Assembly: GCA_937625935.1 (NCBI GenBank)
Contig: OW569395.1
Span: 186,001 to 250,000, forward strand
DNA: 64,000 bases
From: Tetramitus jugosus
Lineage: Eukaryota > Heterolobosea > Eutetramitea > Acrasida > Vahlkampfiidae
Reading direction: 5' to 3'
A program made the position numbers and the translations under genes. Positions within the stretch are counted from its first letter, which is position 1, and the number at the start of each line of letters is the position of its first letter. Positions 19,686 to 29,516 of the stretch are shown piece by piece. The notes below the pieces were generated by a model. That model was not told where the DNA came from and made no database searches. It saw only the letters and a program-made list of their open reading frames with translations.

Positions 19686-22600
19686 TTACCAACCAAAAAC
19701 CTTGCTCTTTTTCTTTTCTTTTTTGTACTTCTTTACCTGGTCTTCCATCTGTTTGTCATACTTTTGTCTTGTCTTCTTACTAATTTTGTTGTACTCGTAG
19801 GTGCTGTGTGCTTCTCCCACATTTTCCTTTCGAATCATCCTGAGTTCTTTTTCTTCCCTTGCTCTCCTCTCCAAATCTTCATAATCGTGGGAGTAAAAAG
19901 CTTCAATTCCTTCCATGGCACTGTTGATCATATTACCAAAGAGTTGAATTGATTCCTTCTCCATCTTCCGTTTCATAATTGTTTGGTACTTTCCTACTTC
20001 TTCTCTCTCCTTCTGCCTTCTTTTTCTTGTCATATCATGACACTTGGTGTACAACCTGACAGCAATGTAATCAATGAGTTGGTCATCATGCCAACAAAAC
20101 TCTAGCCTCCTCATGCGTTCTCTCACAAACTCTTTCATCTGAGAGGGTGAAAGTTCAGCGAGGTGTTTTGTCCATAGGAAATTCATCTTCCACGTAGTTG
20201 CCTTGTTTGTTCTACTGTCAACATCTACAGTTCGTGCGTGCTGACCCATATCACTCGCTGGACTACCTGTCGTCATCAAATCTAGAACGGAATAGTTGAT
20301 CATCGTTTCTTCTTCGTCGTGCCTGTTCGAGCTGTTGAAAGATGGATAAAGAGGTGACTCATCCACACCAAAACAATCTTCTTTGCTAGTAAATTCAATT
20401 TCAAGCATATCATCCGTCGATCCTTTGTATGTTATCTTGGGTAATTTGTCAGTTAGTGCAGTTAACACCATTTTCTTAAAGTCAGATTTGTTCTGGTCGT
20501 ACTTCTTCAAACAACTTCTGTTAGCTCTTGTGTACATGAGCAAAGAATCAACAAGAGCAGCTCCATTGCACTCCTCACATGACATAGTGTGATAGAGATT
20601 CGATGGTAGTACCAAGTGTTCTTTCAAGTAATCACGCGTATGTACAGTAAGTGTCGTAACAGTTTCAAACTGTTGAAAGATAGGTTTCCAGACATGGACC
20701 ATATCCAACTCCCATTCTTTCAATTCCTCCTCCGTTTCATCACCAACACTTGACCCACTATTAGGTGATGCTTGCGCTATTTGAGAATCATCTGAAACAA
20801 TAATACTATCAAATGTTTCTTTCTCTTCACCAGATGGTAATTCTCCCAGAAAGGAAGAAACTTGACTGCTCAATGATTCCTTACTCTCAAAATCATTATT
20901 CATCGCTAATTGCATTAAAATACTTACATCTCCGATATCCGGGTCAGAATTTTGTTGAAAGAGATACTTCTTTGATCCAGTCAAATCCCTTCTCTTCCTC
21001 CTTCCCTTGTGAATTCTTTTGTAGAATTCAGACATATTCATCTCGTATCCAATAGCTGTGGATTCCCAAGGATCCAAACCCTTGATAACCACGTTTGAAA
21101 ATTCTAGGGATGGCGTCTCGAAATGCTGTGCCAGATCCGTAAGAAAAACCTTGTTAAATACAAAGCTGAGTGAATCTGCCGAAACCAGGTCCTTGTTCCT
21201 TTCAACCAGCTTTTCAAACTGAGAGTACATTGTACACCTCGATATTGGAATTCGAAGAATGATAAGAATGGAAGAGCAAAGAGCTGTCATGACCTTGATA
21301 TCGAATTGAGAGATAACAAGTTGGTCCAGAATGAAAATCACAGAATCTCTATCCAAGATTCCAACATAGAGAGTCAAAAATCCCTTTAGCATCTGATTCA
21401 TCAACCATTCCATCTTGGACGATTCTTCTGCATTCTCCATCTCTTCTGATTCTTCTTCCTTATCACTCAGGTCACAATATTCTGACGATTCGTCACAGGT
21501 CATCTCATCATTCTCCGTGTCAGAATCCTCTGTTGATATCTTGGCAAACTTGTTGTACAAGTACCTATACAAGTAACGGTCTTTGTCCCTGATACTGGTT
21601 CGAACAGCAGATAATAATAAAGATGATAGATCCTGATTCAATCTATGCTGGTTCAAGTAGTGCACAAGAATGGACAATCTTTCCGCTACTTCCCTCTGTT
21701 CAAATCTCTCGTAATACACCCATACAAGTGGTATACACAAGTACCCCATTTGAAGCGTTCGAGTCACTAAATCTCCTTCCAAACCTTGTTCGATACTCTC
21801 GGGTTCAATGATAGTGGCACAATACTCTATCGCCCGGTGTATACACCTCGTCTCCACTCTTGCCATCTCTGATTTGAAAAGAGGCGATTTGGCCAACTCC
21901 TCCATTGCTCTCGAGACTACTTTGTGCAAAAAGATGGATAATGTGCCTGTTTGTTGTTCGTCGTAGTTGTCAAAGAAGTCGTTCCTAATTGTGTTCTGTT
22001 CCAAGTCACCATACTTCAACGAACTGGTGTAAAGGTAAAAACGAAGAATGTTTGGTATTTCATGACTCATCAGAGGCAGTAGAAACTTTTTCATCATTCC
22101 ATAGGGATACTTTAACAATAAGACACACATAGGATACAATGGATTCAACTCCTCGCTAACCGTAGGAACCGGATTACGCTCTCTTTCCAGGGAAACGAGA
22201 TCAAGATGCGATATCACTGTAGGATTGCTTTCTGAATCATTATGAGGCATAGATGTTGATCTTGATGCTAGGAACTCGTGTATGTCTGTTTTAAACTCTC
22301 TGATTAGATTTTGTTGAATCTTGTTAGCCATTCTTCTCTGGTTTCTCCTTTCTTCGTTCGTACTTGATACACTGATCGTCACACTGTTGGCATGCCCAAT
22401 GTTCGTGTTCGGTACAGAAGAAGCAACTTCTTCACTCCTAATATTCACACTTACTGGAGGTTCGAATAGCGTATGTACCACTTGGTCATGAATTTGTTGA
22501 TTCAATTGATGCAGTGAGCTCTTATTCACCAGCTGACTTCGAAATTGCTCAATTAATTGATTGACACGAGGTGATGCATCAAACAACTCCTTCTTCTCTG

Positions 22601-22859
22601 GAGAAGAGTTGAACTGGAATTGATTGTTCATACTGTTAAAAGGAGGTATCATTTCTCTGTTACTGCTGCACGTGTTCTGTTGATTACTTTCCTTGCTGAC
22701 TCTATCAGAAACAAGAAAGGAGTAATTCTTCATTTGTTTCTTCATTCTGTCCATTGTTTCTTGTGGTAGTAGATTGGACCATGACTTGTTTTGCTTGAGT
22801 CTTCTCTCCAGTGGAGATAGAACTACCTCTGATTGTTGCATCGTGCCCAAATTCTCCAT
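19686..22859 (-). CDS. Large hypothetical helical protein
   Basis: The frame opens at TTG 22886, but the first ATG is at 22859, giving about 1057 residues. I do not recognise a family. The N-terminal third is polar with short Gln/Asn stretches. Residues about 230-640 look like alpha-solenoid or globular helical sequence. An acidic patch (EEESEEMENAEESSK) sits near 480. A possible zinc-binding CEEC is near 765. The C-terminal 150 residues are strongly charged, coiled-coil-like and end in a lysine-rich tail (KKYKKEKKKSKVFGW). The basic tail suggests RNA, chromatin or membrane contact, but nothing decides this. It is divergent from the Sec7 gene with about 200 bp between starts. Confidence 0.75.
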   Translation of the reverse strand: MENLGTMQQSEVVLSPLERRLKQNKSWSNLLPQETMDRMKKQMKNYSFLVSDRVSKESNQQNTCSSNREMIPPFNSMNNQFQFNSSPEKKELFDASPRVNQLIEQFRSQLVNKSSLHQLNQQIHDQVVHTLFEPPVSVNIRSEEVASSVPNTNIGHANSVTISVSSTNEERRNQRRMANKIQQNLIREFKTDIHEFLASRSTSMPHNDSESNPTVISHLDLVSLERERNPVPTVSEELNPLYPMCVLLLKYPYGMMKKFLLPLMSHEIPNILRFYLYTSSLKYGDLEQNTIRNDFFDNYDEQQTGTLSIFLHKVVSRAMEELAKSPLFKSEMARVETRCIHRAIEYCATIIEPESIEQGLEGDLVTRTLQMGYLCIPLVWVYYERFEQREVAERLSILVHYLNQHRLNQDLSSLLLSAVRTSIRDKDRYLYRYLYNKFAKISTEDSDTENDEMTCDESSEYCDLSDKEEESEEMENAEESSKMEWLMNQMLKGFLTLYVGILDRDSVIFILDQLVISQFDIKVMTALCSSILIILRIPISRCTMYSQFEKLVERNKDLVSADSLSFVFNKVFLTDLAQHFETPSLEFSNVVIKGLDPWESTAIGYEMNMSEFYKRIHKGRRKRRDLTGSKKYLFQQNSDPDIGDVSILMQLAMNNDFESKESLSSQVSSFLGELPSGEEKETFDSIIVSDDSQIAQASPNSGSSVGDETEEELKEWELDMVHVWKPIFQQFETVTTLTVHTRDYLKEHLVLPSNLYHTMSCEECNGAALVDSLLMYTRANRSCLKKYDQNKSDFKKMVLTALTDKLPKITYKGSTDDMLEIEFTSKEDCFGVDESPLYPSFNSSNRHDEEETMINYSVLDLMTTGSPASDMGQHARTVDVDSRTNKATTWKMNFLWTKHLAELSPSQMKEFVRERMRRLEFCWHDDQLIDYIAVRLYTKCHDMTRKRRQKEREEVGKYQTIMKRKMEKESIQLFGNMINSAMEGIEAFYSHDYEDLERRAREEKELRMIRKENVGEAHSTYEYNKISKKTRQKYDKQMEDQVKKYKKEKKKSKVFGW

Positions 22860-23062
22860 CTTCTTGGTGTTGGCTCTCAGTTTCAACCATGTGAGTCGGC
22901 TCGTGATTGGAGCGCAATGAAAAACAACGGTTGTAGTGGAAGCAGCGGAGAAACTGTTTCAAAAGACGACCGGACAATGTTACGCGTGTGCTTTGGTGAT
23001 GATTTCTTCAATCCCAGTCATCGTCGATCGCCACCTCCTAATTTTTGCTTTCTTCACATATT

Positions 23063-26000
23063 ATGGAAATCAAAAAAAATTCTGTTCCACAATCGCAACA
23101 ACAACTGAGAGAGAAACATTTTAATAACATGCAATCATCACAACAACAAAATGAACCATCACCATCACCATCACCACCATCTCCTCCTCCTCCTCACTTG
23201 TTTCTCATCCATTCGATTCATCAATTGATGATCATGATGAAGAGTAGCTATCCTCATTTTTTTTATCCATTTTATACACCATCATCACAATCATCACAAT
23301 CACAACAACCTCGATCAACAACAACAACACAATCATCAGTCTCATCACCATCCATCATTGTGGACAATATGAATAACAATGATTCATCATCATCAAAAGA
23401 TCATCGATTGATTCATCAATTGAATCAATTACGTGATTCTTTAATTTCATCAACATCAACAACAACTCATAACAATAGTAGTGGTGGTAATAAGAATAAT
23501 AGTGTGCCAATGGTCAATGTATTGTATCCATTTATGAACATGATTACAAGTGATGAACTCAATTGTTCCATTACTGCATGTGCACTTGATATTCTCATTC
23601 AATGTATTCAATGGTATCATCCACAACAACAACAATACACTGCTACTACTACTAGTACTACTACTACCTGTGAAATTCACAATAATAGTAATGGAATGAT
23701 TGTGAATCACATGAATGAAATATTGAATTGTGTGTTGAATGTTCAATTGGAATTATCACCTCACTCTACATGGTCACTCTTATCATTATCTACTCTGAAT
23801 CACACTACTACTACTACCAGTGCTGCTGATATTCAACAACAACAACAACAACAATACTATCATTATCATCACGACTATTGTGCAGCATTGATTAAAATTG
23901 TTCAATCATTGGAATACATTGTACAACAATTCCATACTCATCTCAATCATGAAACAATTGTACAAGTGATTCAATCCATGATTCAAATCAGTCATCACTC
24001 CTTTTCTCAACAACAAATGAGAGTAAACAAGAATAATAACAGTAGTCAACATCATCATCATCATCATCAGTTTGAATGGGTAAAGTATGCATGTGATCAT
24101 TCCATACAATCTCTCATGTATCATCTCTTTTCATCAACTACTGCTTCTGCTATGAATAATAATAATAAGAATGATGATAATTGGTTACAATTATTGTATA
24201 CATTGATGAAACACATGATTGAATTATCGGATCCAAATGTATCTGGTGTTCACATGAGTATTCGTCTCTCTGCTCTCCACTATTGTCTCTTGCTCTTTCA
24301 ATTCTATTCTACTACTGCTAATTCTGCTACTGCTGCTGCTGTCCATGATACAAATGATGAAATAGTGATAAAGATGAGACAATTGATCAAGAATGAATAC
24401 AGTAGATGTCTATTGAGAAATGCAAATGTATTGTTCAATGATTTCTATCATCAAGACAAGTATCATCACATTCAATCACTAAAGTATCACCAGTATGCTT
24501 ATGCCTATCGACCCTCTTCTACTCTTTCATCATCACATTATCAACAACAACAGTCAGCATCCTATATGAATGATCACAACAATAATAATAGTAGTAGTAG
24601 TAGTCGAAGCAATAACATGAGAACATTGACTGGTCACTATCAACAACAACAACAACAACAACAATATTCATCACATGTGACTTCTGCTTCCTCTCATTTG
24701 AACAACAACAATAATACTCGTTCATCTCCACTCTCTTCATCACCACTCTCATCATCACCATCATCACTTTCATTCAATAACGACAATGATCACATGTATT
24801 CCTATCCTCCTCCTCCTCCTCCTCATCAACAACAACAACAACAACAACAGAATATCAATAATAATAATAACAACAGTAGTAATTATCATCATCATTATCT
24901 GAATATGAATATGAATAATAATCCATATCACACTCAACAATCATCACTCTTTTATTTGAATCTATTGTTGAGGAATATGACTTGTGTCATGACACTCATG
25001 GATCACTCGTATCAGAACATTAAGGTTGAATTTCTCACTGTTCTCTTTTATCGTATTCTCAATCCAAAACTCAATCATTTGGTGGTGAATACTACATCAC
25101 CTACTACTACCTCAACTACTACTACCAGTGGTAATAAGACCAATAGTAGTAACAACAATCATTTCCAGAATTTTGAAATGATGGAACTCGTGTTGGAACA
25201 TGTGATTGAACTGTGTCGCAACAAGCAATTTCTCACAGAAATTTATCTGTACAATGATTGTGTGATTGATCGAAGAGACGTGTTTGCTCAATTGTGTCAC
25301 TTGTTGGTCCATGTGCTCAGAGAATCACCATCCGATCTCTATCATATTCATTCATTGGCCATGACTGCCATTCTCAACATGATCAAATGCTTTAGCAGTA
25401 GCAGTAGTAGTAGTAGTAGCAGTAGTGATAAGAGTAATAAGACGGATAGTCATAGTAGTAGTAGTGGTAGTGATAACATGATGATGATGAACATGAGTCA
25501 TAATCACAAGTGGAGAGACATGAAAAAAATGAAGCAAATGTCTATTCAATTTGCACTCGATTTGAATGCCAGTGTCAAGAATGGTCTCAATGCTCTCTGT
25601 CAATTCTACATGTCTCAAATCATGTTTTATCAAAAGACGCGAAAAGTATCATCATCATCATTATCACCCACTAGTACGACCACCACTACATCTACATCTA
25701 TGATTACATTCCTCAACATACCAGACGAGTACATGGACTTGATTGCTCAGCACATTGCCACCTTTCTCCATGAATTCTCCTACTGGCTCGACAAGGAAAT
25801 GATTTTCAATGTGTTGAAACGAGAGGAGCCACTGTGTCTCAAGATTATGCAATTCTACATGAGCATGTTCGATATGAGAGGCATGCGAGTAGATGATGCA
25901 CTGAGACTCGTTGTCTGGCAAGTCAAACTCAACGGTGAAGGACAGCAGATTACACGTGTGTTGCAAGAATTTGGCACAGCGTACTATAAGCAAAATAGTG

Positions 26001-29000
26001 ATCTCACCATTTTGGACAATGAAGAAGAGTGTTGGGCGTTGGCTGTGGCAGTGTTGATGCTGCAAACTGATTTGCACAACATGAGAAACTTTAATCGACG
26101 AATGACCATGGATCAATGGCTCACCAACACATCATACATTAACAATGGTCGATTGAACGAAGAGGAGATGAAACAAATTTATCACTGTGTGGCATCGTGT
26201 GAGTTTGTTTCGAGTGCCAATGTGCCGTTTGCTGCCTTTATGAGTGAACCAGTGTGGAGCGAGTTGGTGAATCAAGATTTGATTCATCATCCGCTCTCTA
26301 CACTGTTGCCATCATCAGCATCATCATTCTTTAGCACTGCCATGCTTCTCGATGCCTCTCAAGTGACAACTCAATCGCCATTGATCACTATCACTCCTCA
26401 ACACAACAACAAGAACAACAACAAGAATAGTAGTCATAGTTCTGATCTGAGAGAGATTCAAGAGGAGAAGCAATGGATGAGTCATTTGGGTCTCGATGTC
26501 GAAATGTTTAGTGCCATGTGGTCCGGTACTCTCCTATCCACGTGCATTGTGTTGGAGAATGCCATTGACACGGATTTGTTGGAGATGAGCATACGTGGAT
26601 TTTTGGACTCTGCCAAAATTGCGGCTCACTATCACTTGACACCCATTTTTGATAATTTGGTCACTACGCTCACAAAGTACTCTTCCATTGTCGCAAACAG
26701 TGCCAGTCATGCACCACACGATACTCAAAGTAGTCATTATGACCATTCATCCCATTTGCGCAAGCAACATCGTGCATCCTCTGACTCGTCGTCTTACAAT
26801 GATGATGATCAGTCATCTGCATCGATCCCTCTCTATGACACGATAGCATTGACTGATCCAATGACATTGGTGCTGAGTCTCATGAACAGTGGTGCTAATG
26901 AGAATGATGATAATGAGAATGATATGGGTGGCTCATCACCCTTACTACAGAGTGATCACCCATTCCTCACTGCATACAGTCGTAGTGTCAGTGGTGATGC
27001 TGCTGATTCAACTGTTCATAACACGAGCAACAACAGCAACAACCATCTTGTCAAGTCTACAAACAAGAGAAGAAAGAGAAGAAGAAGAAGATCTCAGCCT
27101 AGCTATGTCGATTCTGGTAGTCATGAAGCACAACGCAGAAGAAGAGAGTATCAAATGATGGCCTCCAAGTTTGGAGCGGACGACAAGGCACAGATTGCGT
27201 GTCGAACTGTGTTTGCCATCACGAGAAACTATGGTGATAACTTGAGAGAGGGATGGAGAGACATTGTGCGCATGATTCGTCAAATGTTCAACCTCAGGAT
27301 CATACCAAAGATTTTGCTCGAGTTGATCAACAAGGAAGAAAACTCGTACGCGAGACGTATTGAGAATGAGAAGAACACTTCACCAAACACTCGCTCCAAC
27401 AGCTATTTGTTTGGTTTCTTTGGCAACTCATCCGACAATGAAGAGATGTTTGAGAAGGAAGCAATCGAGAAGGCCAAAAAGTGTATTCTTCAATGCAGAA
27501 TCGATGAATTGTTGCTATCAGTTCACGTGCTCACTCATCACAGTCTCGATTATTTGATTCGAGAGCTCGTTCAATACTTTTTGAACGTGTCAATCGATTC
27601 GACCATCAACAGCAGCAGTGCAAGTGGCAACACGATGATTGATCTCATTCTCAAGGATCAAGACACTGCTGTTGACAATGAACAACAGAGACTCATGAGA
27701 AGCATTGGCAGTGATAGTGATCTCAATAGCAGCAGCACAAGTGAGGACGATCATCACGATGAAGATGACGATGATGAAGATGAGGACTTGTATCCTTCAG
27801 TGTACTCTGATCTCGATCTCTTCACATGGGATCTACTGTCATTTGTGTGTCTGAAGAATGTGGAACAGGGCATTGCATTTGAACAGAATGTGCGAGTGGA
27901 AACTGCCTTGAGCAATGTGGGCAAATTGATTGTCAAGTGCAACGGTCGACACACACCTGACATTATGCTGCACCAATGTCTCAAGATGCTCCTCAAGTTG
28001 ACTGGTATCATTGTTGTGCGATCATCCAAGTGCATTCAACAACAACGAGAACAGAAAGAAGAAGATAATCTAGAACAGCAGCAGCAGCAACAACAAATTC
28101 AAAAACAATTGCTCAAATACCTCAGATTCTGCTTCTACTTGGTGTCTATGCTCTTGAAGAGACTTGCTGAATCACCAAATGCCATTCCTGATGACTGTTA
28201 TCATCTATTGGCAACCAGTTTGAACAAGCTATATCAGAGCAATGATGTTCGATTGATTGATTTGGTCAACACTCATGCTCCCACTCTCAATCAATACCAT
28301 GACATGCTCGCCTGCGTGTTTGTTCACTTGTTACAACCAAGACAGCAAATCATTGGTCAGTGCCCAAGTTACTTTTCTCTGTTGATCAGTCTCACTGTCA
28401 ACGAATGCTATAGTGTTCAACCTGTTCATCTCAGCATCCTCGTCTCATGCATCAGCAACTATGGCGTCAAGATTATGGAGCATGATGTTGATACGTTGAG
28501 TCAAGTCACTGTTATGATTGAACGCGTGCACAAGTGGTGCCATTCCGTACCCAAAGAGCGACTTCAGGGCCCATGGCTCGATGCCTATATTCTCACGTTG
28601 CAGAGTCTCAGTATTCTTTCTGCACGAGGATGTAAGACTCTCAGAAACGTCTCATTGAACACACTGCAGCGAATTCTGGTGTCTTTGGTCGATGCCTACC
28701 CGTCAAGCTCATCTGCCTCTGCTCAGCAACAACAACAACAGCATCAACAACAACAATTGCTCATGATTGTCATTCATCGATGTTTGTTTACTCTGTTGGA
28801 TGAACTGCTGAGTGCTCTGGAGAGAAAGTTGGCTCAGAGACAAAAGAGAGGAGGATTCTTCTCATCAGTCACATCCTCTGCATCATCCTCTGATGATCAC
28901 TTGCTACAATCAGTGAGTTCAATTGGCAGTGGACAATTGGTGCTATCGATTCAACACTCCAATGCCAACATTGATTTGGCCAGCTTGGAGGAAGTTCAAT

Positions 29001-29455
29001 TCCGAGCATGTCATTTGTTGGCCAAAATCTTCTTGCACTATTTGCCTCTGGTGTATCACTTGCAACAATTTGATGCACTGTGGGGTCGCGTTCTTTCCTA
29101 TATGGCTCGTTATTTGAGTCTGGGCAGTGAATTATTGTTGGAAGCAATTCCTGAACTGATCAAGAATATGGTGCTTGTGATGAACAATCATCGAGTATTC
29201 AGACAGAGACCACACCTGTGGAGTTATGTGTTGCGTGAATTGGAAGAAATGATCCCAGATCTGTTGCAGGAACTAGGTCAAAAGATTTATGACGATGAAC
29301 AACAATTCTTGCAAGAACAATTGAGATTACAACAACAGCAACAAGCAACATCCCTGCCGCAGCAAGAACCCACTGCCAATGAAGCTTCTTCTATCGAAAC
29401 TCAAGTCCAAGAGCTCGCAATTGGAGATGCCCCAACTGTAGACGCTCAACAATAA
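23063..29455 (+). CDS. Sec7-domain Arf GEF, large GBF1/BIG class
   Basis: The first ATG is 23063 (about 2130 residues); ATG 23129 is an alternative start. A Sec7 domain lies at about residues 880-1060: an IAQHIATFLHEFSYWLDKE opening, a VDDALRLVVWQVKLNGEGQQI segment with the catalytic glutamic finger Glu in LNGEGQ (about 956), and a MLQTDLHN hydrophobic groove helix. The region before it has large Asn, Gln, His and Ser inserts within helical DCB/HUS-like sequence. The region after it is long and helical, like HDS repeats, and ends in poly-Gln. Total size and a central Sec7 domain fit the large Arf GEFs that activate Arf1 at the Golgi. Those GEFs drive recruitment of COPI, whose gamma subunit carries the appendage seen repeated in the protein at 5897. 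Which large class it belongs to is unresolved. Confidence 0.85.
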   Translation: MEIKKNSVPQSQQQLREKHFNNMQSSQQQNEPSPSPSPPSPPPPHLFLIHSIHQLMIMMKSSYPHFFYPFYTPSSQSSQSQQPRSTTTTQSSVSSPSIIVDNMNNNDSSSSKDHRLIHQLNQLRDSLISSTSTTTHNNSSGGNKNNSVPMVNVLYPFMNMITSDELNCSITACALDILIQCIQWYHPQQQQYTATTTSTTTTCEIHNNSNGMIVNHMNEILNCVLNVQLELSPHSTWSLLSLSTLNHTTTTTSAADIQQQQQQQYYHYHHDYCAALIKIVQSLEYIVQQFHTHLNHETIVQVIQSMIQISHHSFSQQQMRVNKNNNSSQHHHHHHQFEWVKYACDHSIQSLMYHLFSSTTASAMNNNNKNDDNWLQLLYTLMKHMIELSDPNVSGVHMSIRLSALHYCLLLFQFYSTTANSATAAAVHDTNDEIVIKMRQLIKNEYSRCLLRNANVLFNDFYHQDKYHHIQSLKYHQYAYAYRPSSTLSSSHYQQQQSASYMNDHNNNNSSSSSRSNNMRTLTGHYQQQQQQQQYSSHVTSASSHLNNNNNTRSSPLSSSPLSSSPSSLSFNNDNDHMYSYPPPPPPHQQQQQQQQNINNNNNNSSNYHHHYLNMNMNNNPYHTQQSSLFYLNLLLRNMTCVMTLMDHSYQNIKVEFLTVLFYRILNPKLNHLVVNTTSPTTTSTTTTSGNKTNSSNNNHFQNFEMMELVLEHVIELCRNKQFLTEIYLYNDCVIDRRDVFAQLCHLLVHVLRESPSDLYHIHSLAMTAILNMIKCFSSSSSSSSSSSDKSNKTDSHSSSSGSDNMMMMNMSHNHKWRDMKKMKQMSIQFALDLNASVKNGLNALCQFYMSQIMFYQKTRKVSSSSLSPTSTTTTTSTSMITFLNIPDEYMDLIAQHIATFLHEFSYWLDKEMIFNVLKREEPLCLKIMQFYMSMFDMRGMRVDDALRLVVWQVKLNGEGQQITRVLQEFGTAYYKQNSDLTILDNEEECWALAVAVLMLQTDLHNMRNFNRRMTMDQWLTNTSYINNGRLNEEEMKQIYHCVASCEFVSSANVPFAAFMSEPVWSELVNQDLIHHPLSTLLPSSASSFFSTAMLLDASQVTTQSPLITITPQHNNKNNNKNSSHSSDLREIQEEKQWMSHLGLDVEMFSAMWSGTLLSTCIVLENAIDTDLLEMSIRGFLDSAKIAAHYHLTPIFDNLVTTLTKYSSIVANSASHAPHDTQSSHYDHSSHLRKQHRASSDSSSYNDDDQSSASIPLYDTIALTDPMTLVLSLMNSGANENDDNENDMGGSSPLLQSDHPFLTAYSRSVSGDAADSTVHNTSNNSNNHLVKSTNKRRKRRRRRSQPSYVDSGSHEAQRRRREYQMMASKFGADDKAQIACRTVFAITRNYGDNLREGWRDIVRMIRQMFNLRIIPKILLELINKEENSYARRIENEKNTSPNTRSNSYLFGFFGNSSDNEEMFEKEAIEKAKKCILQCRIDELLLSVHVLTHHSLDYLIRELVQYFLNVSIDSTINSSSASGNTMIDLILKDQDTAVDNEQQRLMRSIGSDSDLNSSSTSEDDHHDEDDDDEDEDLYPSVYSDLDLFTWDLLSFVCLKNVEQGIAFEQNVRVETALSNVGKLIVKCNGRHTPDIMLHQCLKMLLKLTGIIVVRSSKCIQQQREQKEEDNLEQQQQQQQIQKQLLKYLRFCFYLVSMLLKRLAESPNAIPDDCYHLLATSLNKLYQSNDVRLIDLVNTHAPTLNQYHDMLACVFVHLLQPRQQIIGQCPSYFSLLISLTVNECYSVQPVHLSILVSCISNYGVKIMEHDVDTLSQVTVMIERVHKWCHSVPKERLQGPWLDAYILTLQSLSILSARGCKTLRNVSLNTLQRILVSLVDAYPSSSSASAQQQQQQHQQQQLLMIVIHRCLFTLLDELLSALERKLAQRQKRGGFFSSVTSSASSSDDHLLQSVSSIGSGQLVLSIQHSNANIDLASLEEVQFRACHLLAKIFLHYLPLVYHLQQFDALWGRVLSYMARYLSLGSELLLEAIPELIKNMVLVMNNHRVFRQRPHLWSYVLRELEEMIPDLLQELGQKIYDDEQQFLQEQLRLQQQQQATSLPQQEPTANEASSIETQVQELAIGDAPTVDAQQ

Positions 29456-29516
29456 ATCTATCGCACATGATTGTAAAACTCAAATTAACTTGTCATTCAC
29501 ACAACTAATACTTTAT

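Noticed and set aside
25352-25633. His/Thr-rich minus ORF inside the Sec7 gene
   Set aside because: Antisense shadow of Ser/Met-rich codons in a clear coding region.
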